Of a stretch of 64,000 nucleotides of DNA, positions 22,642 through 33,736 are shown in pieces; position 1 is the first letter of the stretch; every line of letters starts with the position of its first letter. Under the pieces are notes generated by a model. That model worked only from the letters and a program-made list of their open reading frames with translations, made no database searches and was not told the DNA's origin. The stretch lies in NCBI GenBank assembly GCA_021292105.1, contig CM037871.1:21510057-21574056 (forward strand). Direction: 5' to 3'. A program made the position numbers and the translations under genes. This DNA is from Anadara kagoshimensis. Lineage: Eukaryota; Mollusca; Bivalvia; Arcoida; Arcidae.

Positions 22642-23138
22642 TACAGTACAGACCTGTCAAAAGTTTAATACACGCACTGAGCTCAAGAAAAAGAACCAAC
22701 GCTCGGCTTCCGAACGGCATAGATATGGATAGCTAGTGACTGGAAAACTGCGGAATGAAAGATAGCAGCTTACGAAAAAGAATCGAAGCTCGGCTTCCGA
22801 ACTGCAGAGATATGAATAGCTAGCTATATAGTGACTGGAAAACTGCGGAATGAAAGATAGCAGCTTACGAAAAAGAACCAACGCTCGGCTTCCGAACGGC
22901 AGAGATATGGATAGCTAGTGACTGAAAAACTGCGGAATGATAGGTAGCAGCTTACGAAAAGGAATCGAAGCTCGGCTTCCGAACGGCAGAGATACAGTTA
23001 GCCAGTGACTGAAAAACTGCGGAATGATAGGTAGCAACTGCCGAAAAACTGTTGAGATATAGCTGTCAAGAGATCGAGATGTCGATTCTACATTGACTCG
23101 TTAGTTTAGTGTTAAACTTTCAACAGGTCTGTACTGTA
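22642..23138. mobile_element. Family A element with expanded interior
   Basis: Left end TACAGTACAGACCTGTCAAA, right end TTTCAACAGGTCTGTACTGT then A. At 497 bp it is about twice the usual size because of the internal tandem repeat described in the next entry. Confidence 0.9.
22701..23040 (+). repeat. Four tandem units of 87-95 bp inside family A
   Basis: GCTCGGCTTCCGAAC begins units at 22701, 22788, 22883 and 22970 (spacing 87, 95, 87). Units 1 and 3 share the upstream ACCAAC, units 2 and 4 share ATCGAA, so a two-unit block of about 182 bp was itself duplicated. Confidence 0.9.
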
Positions 23139-23363
23139 CAAATCAACGTGATAACAGCTTTGGTTTATTCTATATCAACCACAAAATATAACTTCTGAAA
23201 CATGATCACAATATTTTTACTTACAGAATTTTGTAATTTACATTCTAGATAACACCGAATATGAAAATAACGAAGTATGGAAAAAACGCTTTATTGTGAT
23301 TTGATTTCTTTGAATTATGGTTAAATTATAGTATCCAAGCAAGGTAACCGTTTCATACAGAAA

Positions 23364-23490
23364 CTATTATATAAATTACATATTATACCAGTTTTGATTT
23401 TACAGCACTAGAAAGCCGTTTCTGAATACAATTCCTTATCAGTAGTGCTTGGACCGAAATTGTGAAACCAAAATTTTTTTACTAGTAACT
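23364..23490 (+). repeat. Dispersed repeat X, copy 1
   Basis: Shared landmarks with 55513 and 55842: ATTACATATTATACCAGTTT, CACTAGA then GCC(G/A)TTTC, GTGCTTGGACC(G/A)AAATTGTG. Class unknown. Confidence 0.65.
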
Positions 23491-23540
23491 AAAAGAAATT
23501 CACATTTACAGGTATATATTGAAAATAAAACTCATATGGA

Positions 23541-23650
23541 TACAGTACCGACCTGTCGAAAGTTTAACACTGAGCATACGAAAAGCTTAAGGAGCCGAAC
23601 ATCATAGTAGAAAAGCTGTCGAGAGTTAGATAGCTATCGAAAAGTTTATA
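23541..23650. mobile_element. Family A element, left half only
   Basis: TACAGTACCGACCTGTCGAA, then AACACTGAGCATACGAAAAG is a good left end. No right end follows. Confidence 0.8.
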
Positions 23651-23680
23651 TGTCCATAAATTTTCCAGAATCTCTTACAA

Positions 23681-23927
23681 TATTTCAACAGTACAAACTG
23701 TTATATGGTGGTGTTCTTCTCTTGAAACAACCCCACCAACCCTTCCAAAAATCTATATCTGCATAGAAGATTCTTAGCATCGGCTGTTCTAAGAAAAACC
23801 ATTAAATAATTATTTTCAACAGCACAAACTATTACATTGTATATTGTGGCATTTTTCTCTTGAAACAACCCAACCAACCCTTCCAAAAAAAATCTGTCTG
23901 CGTAGAAGATTCTTAGCATCGGCTGTA
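23681..23927 (+). repeat. ~130-bp tandem duplication
   Basis: Units begin at 23681 and 23811 and share CTCTTGAAACAACCC, CCAACCCTTCCAAAAA and GTAGAAGATTCTTAGCATCGG (G/A differences near the start). Confidence 0.85.
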
Positions 23928-23930
23928 TGA

Positions 23931-24396
23931 TGATACAAAATCTTGATTTATATTACTAAAAGACTGTACTAAAAATAGTTTGTACAATTAAAAAAAAGTT
24001 TTAAAAAGTCCGAATAAATTGCACATGCTTCTGACATAATTGCAAAAATGCCAAACAGTAACGATTTTGATATCATGCGAAAAAAGTTGTAAACTTTACC
24101 TTGCAACATAATGACGAATGTCGAAAACAGCAATGTATTAATTTCCATGATTTCGATTCAACGGCTATGAAATAAACATGTACTGTTTGTAACATTTAAA
24201 AGCGCTAATGACACTACTTTTGTCACGTGCAAAAACACATTTAATGTAATCCGGCGACTGGATAGGAAGTATCAAATTTTTATTTATGAAGTACTCTGTC
24301 GTGTTTTGTTATAACAGTTAACATATTCATGTTAATTCAATAATTGCTCATATATTTCACTAATATTTTACTAATATTACACATCATTATACAAAA
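23931..24396. other. Spacer, no gene seen
   Basis: No feature recognised. Confidence 0.45.
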
Positions 24397-24613
24397 CTGT
24401 AGTACAGACCAGTCGAAAATATAACACTAGGCGAACGAATTAGTGTCGAAACGACAGCTTGTCTCGGTCCCTTGTTAGCTATATCCCAGAAGCTGCTTTC
24501 TTTCTACCTGCAGCTTTTTCGGCGAATGACTTTCTTTATCTCGACCCCTTGACAGCTAGGCTTCGGTTAGTTTTCGTTAGACCGATGTTAAATTTTCGAC
24601 AGGACTGTGCTAC
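24397..24613. mobile_element. Family A element, complete but diverged
   Basis: Left end GTAGTACAGACCAGTCGAAA, right end TTAAATTTTCGACAGGACTG then TGCTAC. Interior blocks CAGCTTTTTCGGCG and GACAGCTAGGCTTCGG are recognisable. Confidence 0.82.
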
Positions 24614-24685
24614 ATCTGCTATTTAAATCCCAAAATGTCAGTAGACATATGATAGTATGTAAATTCCTCAACTGTCGAGGAGTTA

Positions 24686-25085
24686 ATGGATTTAGTAAGG
24701 GACATCTCGGATATAATTTATAATCTTAACTACCCAAGGGTCTTCCATACCAAATTTGGTCTCAATAAAACCCAGGATTTTAGAGGAGAAGATTTGAATA
24801 TCTGGCAAAAATTAGACCGTACTAGCATAATACGCCAAATAGGACAGATGGAAAAATTCTCCAAAAAATATCGAAATTTGTTAAAAACTTATATTCAATA
24901 TGTACACCTGTGATGACATTTTATAGATTTCTGCTATTTATAGTAAAGCAGACCACCTTGAATTTGGAAGGGACATCCTGGATATAGTTTTTAATCTTCA
25001 CCACACAAGGGACTTCCGTGTGAATTTTGTATTCAATAGGGCTAGGCCTTTTGGTTTCAAAGAAGAAGATTTTCAAAGTTTTGTC
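24686..25085 (+). repeat. Degenerate two-unit dispersed repeat
   Basis: AGGGACATC(T/C)(C/T)GGATATA at 24699 and again near 24968 begin similar stretches containing CAAGGG(T/A)CTTCC and AGAAGATTT. A 75-codon frame across the first unit has no domain I recognise, and the second unit does not conserve it. Confidence 0.5.
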
Positions 25086-25432
25086 ATAAGTTAAACCTTA
25101 TTTGTATAATATAACAAAACACGGACAACAACAAAATTCGAGAAAGAAAACGTGAAATTATTAGTTAAGAGCTCATATTTGAACTTTTTGTGCATTTTAT
25201 TTTGCTATTTATAGTAACGACGTCCATCTTAAATTTCGGACTAACGTCATGCCGGTGGATACAATTTTCATTGGCATTAGCCTAAAACTGTCATTGTAAC
25301 ACTTAGCATGGTTTCAATTAAGACAGTGGTTTAAGAAGACAAAGTCAAAGTGTAACACTCAAGATTTAGGCAAGGACAAATGTACTCACGCACACATTCA
25401 AGCGTAAGCTTCGCCATGAGGTTTAAGCTCGG
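25086..25432. other. Spacer, no gene seen
   Basis: No feature recognised. Confidence 0.4.
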
Positions 25433-26660
25433 GTGACTATGACCAAAATTGCTGAGTGTAGAATTTATCCTTTAAGTGGTACCAGTTAGACAGTAGATTA
25501 CTTATGTTATGAAATAAAGAAAATATCTTAAGAATGACTGAGCATTGACTATAGCAATAACAACTAGCTTGTATAACCAGGAGGTTATGATACTGATATT
25601 TTGAAACGCTCATATTTGTTTCCCAATTAATACGCTATGGTAGAGCTTGTTCCCACTACAGAGACTTTGAATAACGAAGTAGGCTGCTTGCAAATAAGTT
25701 GTTGACTCGGGGATATTGCAAGCATAGGCTTATCAAGGCCCTCAAAAGTTTTATGGCCGTCATCACAGTATTGTTGATAATAAGTTTGATGTCTCCGTGT
25801 CCAGGATTGCCCTGGATATATTTGACGTCTCACAGTTCCATGCATGTTCCTTTCACACAATTTTTATTACACACGTGGCGGGTGTAGCTAGCTAAACAGG
25901 AGGTGCTTACCCTTCCGGAGCACCCGGCCTCACTTCCCTGGTGGAAGTTCACGTGTCTAACCTAACTTGTCAGTTCCAAAGTTTTTACTTTGCTTCTGGA
26001 TTGTGATTTGGACATGGATTAGTATGTTTGTTTTTGATACAAATGTCGATTATTGAATTAAACTTGGGTTTTTTCGAAAATGTGTTTGGATCTGAACCTT
26101 AAGCGACGATCGATACACGTTATTTAATAACTATTTGACTATACACTAAAATTCGATGTTAATAGAAAATAAGTACCGTAATATTTAAAAAAAAAATACA
26201 AAAAAATGGATTTTTAATAACGACAGCGAACTGAACAAAGAGAGCGGATCATTTCCACATATAGAAAGTGACTATGACCAAAAAGTTGCCGAGTGTAGCA
26301 TTTAAGTGGTGTTATACAGTAGATTACTATCATTATAAAATAACGAAAATAAAGATATGATTTGATCTTAAAAACATTACTGAGCATTGGCTATAGCTAT
26401 AAGAACAAGCTTGTAGAACCAGGATTATTTGATACTGATATATTGAAACTCTCATATACAAATTACATTATTGAATTAAACTTGTGTATTTTTTCGAAAA
26501 GGTGGTGGTATTTTAACCTTAAACGACGATCGATACACGTTATTTATTATTTATTTTTGACTATACACTAAAATTCGATGTTAATAGAAAATTAGTATCG
26601 TAATATTTAAAAAAACAAGAAAAATGGAAATTCAATAACGACAGCGAACTGAAAAAGGAG
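25433..26660 (+). repeat. Segmental tandem duplication, first unit interrupted
   Basis: Unit 1 (about 25433-26250) and unit 2 (about 26267-26660) share GTGACTATGACCAAAA, ACAGTAGATTACT, ACTGAGCATTG(A/G)CTATAGC, GACGATCGATACACGTTATT, CACTAAAATTCGATGTTAAT and ACGACAGCGAACTGAA. Unit 1 is about 425 bases longer because an RT1 tail sits at 25614-26038; unit 2 is uninterrupted (CTCATATACAAATTACATTA). The duplication therefore predates the insertion, or the insert was lost from unit 2. Confidence 0.88.
25614..26038 (+). mobile_element. RT1 3' fragment inserted in duplicated unit
   Basis: Starts TTTGTTTCCCAATTAATACG (reading QLIRYGRA... with frameshifts) and passes the C-terminal coding blocks TGCAAGCATAGGCTTATCAA and GTTTGATGTCTCCGTGTCCAG. 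It then enters the 3' part (TAGCTAGCTAAACAGGAGGT, CCGGAGCACCCGGCC) and ends GTTTGTTTTTGAT. One of the best-preserved tails in the window. Confidence 0.88.
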
Positions 26661-26884
26661 AGCTATAGAAAGTTTGCACTCCTGTGAGTATTTAATCACA
26701 AAATTACAAAACAAATGTCTTGCTATAATTATCACTTTTACCAGAAGTACATACTAATTACCCCTAGTTAACGATACTTTAGGGGCCGCTTAGTGCCCCA
26801 AAAGGTAGTAAAGACACAATTATAGTAATAAATGATTAAAAATTAATGCATTGTGAATATCTAATATCATAATGCATAGTCTAT

Positions 26885-27107
26885 TGTAGGGGCCTGTCAA
26901 AAATGTAACACTAACTAAACGACTTGCTGTCGAATAGGCAGTACATCTCACCCCTCCTTAGCTATATCTCGACAGCTTATAGGCAGCTGTCATCTATCTT
27001 TCGACAGGTTTTCGGTCATTAGCTATCCATATCTCGGCCATTTGGCAGCCAAGCTTCGACTCCTTTTCGTGTGCTCAGTGTTAACCTTTCTACAGGTCTG
27101 TACTGTA
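26885..27107. mobile_element. Family A element, diverged left end
   Basis: Left GGGGCCTGTCAAAAATGTAA, right TTAACCTTTCTACAGGTCTG then TACTGTA. Interior CATTAGCTATCCATATCTCGG is near consensus. Confidence 0.83.
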
Positions 27108-28099
27108 TCATCACGTTTATACAAGAACAGGAGAATATGATGTGTTATTACAGTGTACTTCTGTTGGTTGCTAGGGAGAGAGAGATATCTCTGTCTAGAT
27201 CTGTTTCACACACCTATGACCCTGTCTGGGACCAGTTACATACGACGTTATGATGTGACGTTACAAATTGTTTTCGATTCTGTCTTCATTATTTGCCGAT
27301 GTAAAACCATTGTATATTATAAGTATATTTAACGAGCAAAAACAACAAGAAGAAAATGGAAAGCAGGACAAATCAAAACTTCCAAAATATTGTTTATACC
27401 CCGTAAACCACAACACATTTATAGTTATTTCTTATATTTACAATATTAATCCTTGGCATTTCTGCTAAGACATGATTTGCAAAAAGACAAATATTAAACA
27501 TTACAAAACACTATTTTACATTTCTCATCCGCTGGTTTGTCAGTAAATTGAACAACACCGTTGATTATTTGATTGTGTTTATCCCGCCTTTTTGACGTCA
27601 TTTCATTGCATGAACGCATTTCGCCCCGCCCTAAATAGGACCTGACGAGAGTTTAACATGTCATGCTAGTTTACTCAAATGTAAACATTCTCGTCCGAAT
27701 AAGTTTATGTATAAAAAAGTTAGTGATTGTAAATATTACAAAATACAACCATTTAGAATCGTAGTAAATGATAGTACGGCGTCAAAACGGCATATAATCA
27801 ATTACATCAAATATGACACAAAGTGACGCTAAAACTTTAAATTAGCAATTAATTAAGAAACAAACATTAATTGAATTCAGATTTCAAATAATTAAATAAA
27901 ACACACACTGGTTAATGTTATTTTACGACCCATAAATTGATATCTCCAAATATGATTTAAAATTTAATTAATAACAATAGCCCTCGATGGCTACAACAAG
28001 TCAAAGACGTTTAACCACGTCCTTTATTACGTTTGGTTTCATTAGCCGTCCCATTGAAGATGTTGTGATTGCCGGCTTGTTCTAGTTAATCACATAAAA
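27108..28099. other. Spacer, no gene seen
   Basis: Two open frames of 60-66 codons (27071-27253, 27268-27468) show no motif and start partly in the family A end. I do not call them. Confidence 0.45.
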
Positions 28100-28302
28100 T
28101 ACAGGCCCGTCCAAAGTTTAACGAATTAGAGCAGAATCGGCAGCTCATCTCGGCCCCTCGTTAGCTACGTATATGTTGGTAACTGCTATCTATCTCTCGG
28201 CAGCGTTTCGGCCACTGGCTTTCCACATCTGGGCCATTTGGTAACGAACTTTGATTCCTTTTCGTTAGCTCTGTGTTAAACTTTGGACAGGTCTGCAATG
28301 TA
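28100..28302. mobile_element. Family A element, complete
   Basis: Left TACAGGCCCGTCCAAAGTTT, right TTAAACTTTGGACAGGTCTG then CAATGTA. The two ends share the same CCAAAG/CTTTGG change and still pair, a sign of gene conversion or a derived subfamily. Confidence 0.85.
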
Positions 28303-28607
28303 TGATTCGATCTATAGACACCAATAGCGACAATTTCGATACAATCTGTAACCGTCTGGTTATCCTTGCCAAGCCGTATTTTAGTTGATTCTATCAAACG
28401 CCAAAACTATTTAGCTTTATTTCATATTGAATATAATTGATTTATTGATAAGAATGACTTAATTTTAACAAATATAAACTTGATAAATCATATCCGTAAT
28501 TAAAAATCAATGGTATTTATTACAATAGTACATGGCTTACATTTGATGGAGGTTTTTTTAGTATTAAACAACCAGCCAGTCCGACTTCTCACTCACTTAT
28601 ATGTGGC
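28303..28607. other. Spacer, no gene seen
   Basis: No feature recognised. Confidence 0.4.
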
Positions 28608-28682
28608 GGTCTGTGTAGCTCAGTGGAAGAACACTCGCCTATAGTACGGGAGGTACCGGGTTTCGATCCCAGGTCCGACCCT
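28608..28682 (+). mobile_element. tRNA-like sequence, probably a SINE head
   Basis: GTGTAGCTCAGTGGAAGAAC resembles a tRNA D-arm / A box, and GGGTTTCGATCCC a B box with one extra T. The acceptor ends pair imperfectly and the B box has an insertion, so a working tRNA gene is unlikely. No SINE1 body follows, so this is a different tRNA-derived family. Confidence 0.45.
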
Positions 28683-28769
28683 GCAATATTTCTCTTCTTT
28701 CTTGTTACACTTATATTGTGAGTAGTATACCAATTACAAGACACGTCTTAGTTTTCTTTGCTATGTTCT

Positions 28770-29340
28770 CTTGGAATACTGAACAGTTTAGTGTTCTGTT
28801 AGAAATAGTCATGTTTTATTATCGTATGATCTCGTATAACTTTAATGTTCTCTTAGAAATAATGAACGACTTAAATCATCCTTTTCGATACGACTCCGTA
28901 TAATTTCAGTGTTCTATTAGTAATAATTTAACAGTTTAAGATGCCCCTTTCGAAATTACGAACAGTCGAAATAAATAACAGGAATAAATATAATATCGTA
29001 TAATTGTATATAACCCAAGTGTTCTTTTAATAATGAACAGTTTAAGATACATCCGTATAATCTTTGTGTTCTCTTAGTAATAAGAGTTTAATTTAAGATG
29101 CCGCTTTCTATACGAATTCGAAATAAATACATTATCGTAAAACCTTGTATAACCTAAGTGCTCCCTTAATAATAATTACCCGTTTAAGATGTCCCTTTCG
29201 ATACGAACTCGAAATAAATATATTGTCGCATAATCTTACTGTTCTTTTAAGAAGAATGAACAATTTTCTATACGAATTCGGGCTAGGTATATATCATATA
29301 ATTTCGTATTACCTCTGTGTTAACGTTGATACAAGCGTCA
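28770..29340 (+). repeat. Degenerate minisatellite, ~90-110 bp units
   Basis: The series GTGTTCT(C/T)TTAGTAATAATGA, AGTTTAAGATGCC(C/G)CTTTCG, ATACGAA(C/T)TCGAAATAAATA and ATCGTATAATC recurs about five times with many indels, for example at 28913, 29010, 29067, 29158 and 29239. No coding signal. Confidence 0.75.
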
Positions 29341-29474
29341 TTAAATATTTTTATTAAGATAAAAATCATAATTATGGATATTTGACGATCATCAGCTAAA
29401 TTACGGGGGTTAGGGAGATTACGTAATCCATAATCCAAAGCATGTACTTGTATATTGATTATATAATAATTATG

Positions 29475-29475
29475 T

Positions 29476-29569
<94 letters not shown>
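29475..29569. repeat. (TA)n-(GA)n compound microsatellite
   Basis: About 43 bases of TA repeats with one slip, followed directly by about 52 bases of perfect GA repeats. Confidence 0.97.
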
Positions 29570-29570
<1 letters not shown>

Positions 29571-29915
29571 ATCGTTAGTTAAACAACTTAAGTTATAAGC
29601 ATTTTGTTCTTTAGTGATCGAGATGTTGTAATATCTAAACTACTTTTAAATTCAATTAGCGAAAATTAAGATTTAATTAGCTTCGACTAAAATTATTATT
29701 TTTGACACCTGTTCAGTTCCATTTATGAAATTGTTGTGATGAAAAACGTCACTCAATCACAATTAATTAGAATGACTGCTTATAAACAAACAAACAAATA
29801 TAGTATAACAATTTTACCCCTGTTCCAGGATCCTGATTTATAAAAACTGTATCTAAATGTAATTCAATAGTTTTAATTTATTTTTCTGATAAATATTGCT
29901 TAAAACTACTTAAAT

Positions 29916-29922
29916 GAATGAA

Positions 29923-29961
<39 letters not shown>
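29916..29961. repeat. (AAAT)n microsatellite
   Basis: Roughly eleven tetranucleotide units. Confidence 0.95.
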
Positions 29962-30684
29962 GATTATACTTACCTGAATGACAAAACACCAAAAGCACAA
30001 AATTATAAGGATATAGACTCAAGAAATCTAAATACTCCATGTTTAAAACTTTCTGACTTCATGAAGAAATGACATAATTCCTGAAAAATATAAACGTTGA
30101 AAAACTTGTCGATCAATGCCGATCCTAATAATAATGAAACCCTAAGCTTCAATCAGCAATATTGCTCAGCCTTTTCTTTTGTCAAATTTATTGCCATCTT
30201 ATTGGCACTTTGCTTTCCCATATCTAATGATTGGTTAGCGTTTTATATCACGGCCGCAATTTGTATTTCAAGGTTTACATTTTCTTTTAGCCTGATACGT
30301 GTTGTTATTGCACCATGCATTACCCCTTTGATAAACAGACGTCTACTAAAGTCTAACAATTTAATTACCACAAACAATATTTCCTTAAGGGAAAGAAGTC
30401 AATAGTTTTATAATTCAATAAACCACACGGACTTGACTGAAGACAGTTTTACTGGATAATAACTGGACATGTTAAAAAAGGAATGTCTTAAAAATTTATT
30501 ACACCATAATCAATTTTTGGACATAGCAAAAAAAAGAATGTCTTGAAAATTTATTGCGCAATAATCAATTTCTTTATTTTTTGTCATCAAATTCCATTAG
30601 AGGTTAACCATTGGACGGCGAAAAGAGCATAAATGTAAGCATATTTACTATAAACCTAGAGTGTTCTTACCTATAAACGGAAGA
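29962..30684. other. Spacer, open frame at 30097-30405 not supported
   Basis: The 102-codon frame begins at TTG, has no motif I recognise and has no splice or codon-usage support. Otherwise nothing is seen. Confidence 0.45.
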
Positions 30685-30903
30685 TACCGTACAGACTTGT
30701 CAAAAGTTTAACAATGAGCCACCGAAAAGAGTCGAAGCTCTGCTGTCGAGATCTCGATAACAAATGGCCGAAAAGCTGACAAAAGATAAACAGTAACTGT
30801 CGAAAAAACCGTCAACATACCGCTAACGAGGGACGGAGATGAGGTGACGAGTTGGTGCTAATTTGTGTGCTTAGTGCTAAGCTTTCGTCATGCCTGTAGT
30901 GTA
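30685..30903. mobile_element. Family A element, complete
   Basis: Left TACCGTACAGACTTGTCAAA, right GCTAAGCTTTCGTCATGCCTG then TAGTGTA. Interior GTCGAAGCTCTGCTGTCGAG. Confidence 0.83.
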
Positions 30904-31485
30904 GTAATGTAAAGAAGATACGTTTATCCCGATATGACTCCTCTGGGATATAACGTCAGTTGGTATCCAGAATTCATTTCTAAAATGGCCCACTGGAGAT
31001 TAGACTGATGTATCTATCATAAACTGCAAGTATTCATTTCTGCTGACATTTAAAGAGGAAAATATAATTTGGTAATTGCGTTTGGACATCAAACGTGGTA
31101 ATAGAACTACAGGTTTACTTTCCGTATGGTTAAGAATAGACCTAAGTTATTTTTCTGATACTGCCTCCAAAGCAGAAACGATCAATTAAATGTGGAATCA
31201 ATTACTGCTTCTTTCTGTGTGATAATCTTACTGAACAAACTATCAAAGGAAACGTGAACAGCCAGTCACAAGGAGATGAATCAAAACTTTTTGGTTTATC
31301 ATTAATAATGTGAAGTATTACAAATTCTAAATCAATGACGAATTAATAACATAACATGTCATAAAGTTTTCTTATTCTCGTGTAAGAAAAATTTATGGCC
31401 CCACACTGATCAAATATTAATTCATTATATGATATTACGATTATAGAAATCGTAATGAAAAAGAATGGAGTGCTAAATGATCACG
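30904..31485. other. Spacer, no gene seen
   Basis: No feature recognised. Confidence 0.4.
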
Positions 31486-31745
31486 AGTGTGTGAATCATT
31501 GAGGGGTTACGTGAAGGTCCGTTAGAGTCCTGGGCTGGATAACTTGAAGCTCTCTTAGCAGTTACGATCACTTAATGCCGGCGTTAAGTGTTCGTAACTG
31601 CTAAGATAGCCTCGAGTTACTCAGCCCTATATAGTCATAAGGTTTGTGTAATTGAAGCATTAGCGGTTTCGTGAGTGACCATTAGTGTCCAGCACAGTCA
31701 TGTGGCTTGTGTTGAGTCATAGAGGGTTACGCAAAAATCTCTAGA
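31486..31745 (+). repeat. Three degenerate tandem units with a hairpin insertion
   Basis: GAGGGGTTACGTGAAGGTCC..AGAGTCC, AGCGGTTTCGTGAGTGACCA..AGTGTCC and GAGGGTTACGCAAAAATCTC..AGAGTCT mark three related units. Unit 1 is split after AGAGTCC by the hairpin at 31531-31628. Confidence 0.65.
31531..31628. mobile_element. 98-bp hairpin element
   Basis: Left arm GGGCTGGATAACTTGAAGCT, then CTTAGCAGTTACGATCACTTAA; right arm TTAAGTGTTCGTAACTGCTAAG, then GAGTTACTCAGCCC. The arms pair along most of their length around a GCCGGC centre. It interrupts the tandem unit, which suggests mobility. Confidence 0.8.
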
Positions 31746-31826
31746 GTCTAGTTAAGTAAAGTTTTATGTTTGATTGTAAGAAATAAAGCAACTACCATCT
31801 TATAGTATAATTAGTTTAGTAATAGG

Positions 31827-31907
31827 TACAGTCAACCCTGTCTATAAAGGCCACGTGTTCTTGTATTGGTTCCCTTGGGTGGACTTTATAGACAGGGTTG
31901 AATGTAT
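31827..31907. repeat. Dispersed repeat E, short inverted copy
   Basis: TACAGTCAACCCTGTCTATA and TATAGACAGGGTTGAATGTA are complementary ends of an 81-bp hairpin. This shows that repeat E carries terminal inverted repeats. Confidence 0.78.
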
Positions 31908-32089
31908 ATCGAATAGTGGGTGGTTTCAAAGCATAGTAAAAAAATAGACAACTCTTCTCCATGTGCCATAAGTATAAAGGCAAGGAATGGAGACGCTTAT
32001 CCGTGTTATTATTAAAGTGCTTAAGCTGTTGATCTACCTCAACCTAGGGGCCTTGTGGCCCTATTCCTATCAATTATCTCATATATATG

Positions 32090-32570
32090 AGGCTGTTGTG
32101 ACAAGTTTAACCTGTGATTCTGCCACATTTTGACCCTTGCCTTCTGGAACACCATTATTTTTAATCTAAACACTTAAATACGATGTTGTAAAAGGCTTGA
32201 TATTTGTTTTGGCCTTCAGGAACACTATTTATTTTCTACAATTCAGATGCTGCGAAGTGCTGAAGGTGTGATTTTGCCATATAGTGACAATCGGCCTTCT
32301 GAAACACAATCTATAATATACGGGTTGTTGTGAAGGGTCTAAGATTACCTTATGGTGACACTCGCACTTCTGGAACACGGTACATTATATTAATATACCG
32401 GGTTATTGTAAAAGGCTGAAGATTATAATGGGTTTTGCCACATGGTGCAACACCCCTTCAGGAACATAATATAATTTCTGCTTTAGGGGGTTGTTGTTAA
32501 GTTATTGAGCTGTGATTATTTCATATAGCGGTGAAACTCGGACACTATATGTATAGGGCTCTGAATTGGC
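32090..32570 (+). repeat. Degenerate tandem array, ~85-100 bp units
   Basis: Recurring order: G(T/G)TTGTGA(A/C)A(A/G)G, then TTTTGCCA(C/T)AT, then CCTTCTGGAACAC. Units start near 32093, 32184, 32250, 32317, 32400 and 32490. No long frame. Confidence 0.7.
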
Positions 32571-32689
32571 TAAGCTGTTGAAGCACCGAAGTTTTCGGAC
32601 ATAATGTATTGTCTGTTATAGCGGATGCTGTTTCAAATGATTAATCTCTAGCGTTGTTATGTGCTGTTACTTTGCTTTAGAGAATGCGA

Positions 32690-32965
32690 TTTAGACTTGT
32701 GTTTGATACCAACCACCAGTGACATATAGGCAACTGGTGACCTGTCCGCTTGACCTTTCATTAGGAATATTCATATAAAAGGATCCACTTAATTCATGGG
32801 TAGTTGTAGGATTCATAGTCAATAATGTGTATATAAGATATATGATTTGTGTTCGCATTATGTATACAAAATAAACCGCGTGATCCCTATACAAAAATTT
32901 ATGCACTCGTCCAAAATATATATTTAAATTTAAGGTCAAACGGCCATTTCGAACTTAACGCACTA
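32690..32965. repeat. Dispersed repeat Y (GACCTTTCATTAGGAATATTC)
   Basis: CTGTCCGCTTGACCTTTCAT and AATATTCATATAAAAGGATCC recur inverted at 56505-56575 in intron 1 of the transporter. The right side (AAGGTCAAACGGCC then AACTTAACGCACTATA) matches the terminus of the palindromic element at 38504-39110. Confidence 0.65.
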
Positions 32966-33269
32966 TATCAACAGTATAAACATGTACACAAAACAATACC
33001 TTCTCTTGATGTATCTACATCGATTTAGTTAACCTCGTTAATTCTTTTTTATTTCTACTACTTCATTTTTCTAATTGCTGCCATAATCCTGCGCATTATT
33101 TATACTTTATCGACAAAACTATAGACATAAAACAAAATATAAGATTAAAATGATATAAAATTACTACAGAGATCAATAAACTTGACCATTTATCCACATC
33201 AGATAGAACAAGCAGGTGCGCGAACTAGTAATGAAACGTAGTTCGTCTTATTTAAATATGAGACATTCA

Positions 33270-33735
33270 TTTACAGTGTTGTTGATAAGTATAATGTCAA
33301 AAACAAACACACCATGTCCAAATGTCAATCCGAAATCATAGTAGAATCTTTGAAACTGACGAGTTAGGTTAAACTTGTGAACTTCTACCAGGGAAGTGAG
33401 AACGGATGTTCCAGAAGGGGAATCACCTCCTGTTTGGCTAGCTACACAAAAATTGAGCAAGGAATATTTAAAAAGGAACATGGAACTATTGGACGCCAAA
33501 TATATCCAGGATAATTCTTGGCACAGAGAAATCATACTTATCAACAATATTGTGATGGCCATAAGCATAGGCTTACAATGATAAGCATAGGTTTGCAATA
33601 TCCCTGTGTCAATGATTTATTTGTAAGCAGCTTGCTTCGATTTATAAAGTAGTAGCTGTAAGAACAAACTCTAGATCTACCATAGCGTATTAAAATTGTT
33701 AAACAAATATATCATAAGCAGGATTCTTAGTATCC
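33270..33735 (-). mobile_element. RT1 3' fragment, reverse
   Basis: Reverse-strand landmarks: CATGTCCAAATGTCAATCCG, TCTACCAGGGAAGTGAGAAC, CCTCCTGTTTGGCTAGCTAC, CGCCAAATATATCCAGGATA, ATCATACTTATCAACAATAT, TTTGCAATATCCCTGTGTCA, ACCATAGCGTATTAAAATTG. Both termini are cut. A 116-codon reverse frame here is RT1-derived and not a host gene. Confidence 0.85.
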
Positions 33736-33736
33736 A

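Noticed and set aside
28608-28682. Functional tRNA gene
   Set aside because: One extra base in the B box and imperfect acceptor pairing; more likely a tRNA-derived repeat.
28770-29340. CRISPR-like array
   Set aside because: Units are degenerate with no constant repeat or unique spacers, and the sequence is eukaryotic.
30097-30405. 102-codon hydrophobic frame
   Set aside because: Starts at TTG, no family motif, no splice context, and hydrophobicity follows from T-rich sequence.
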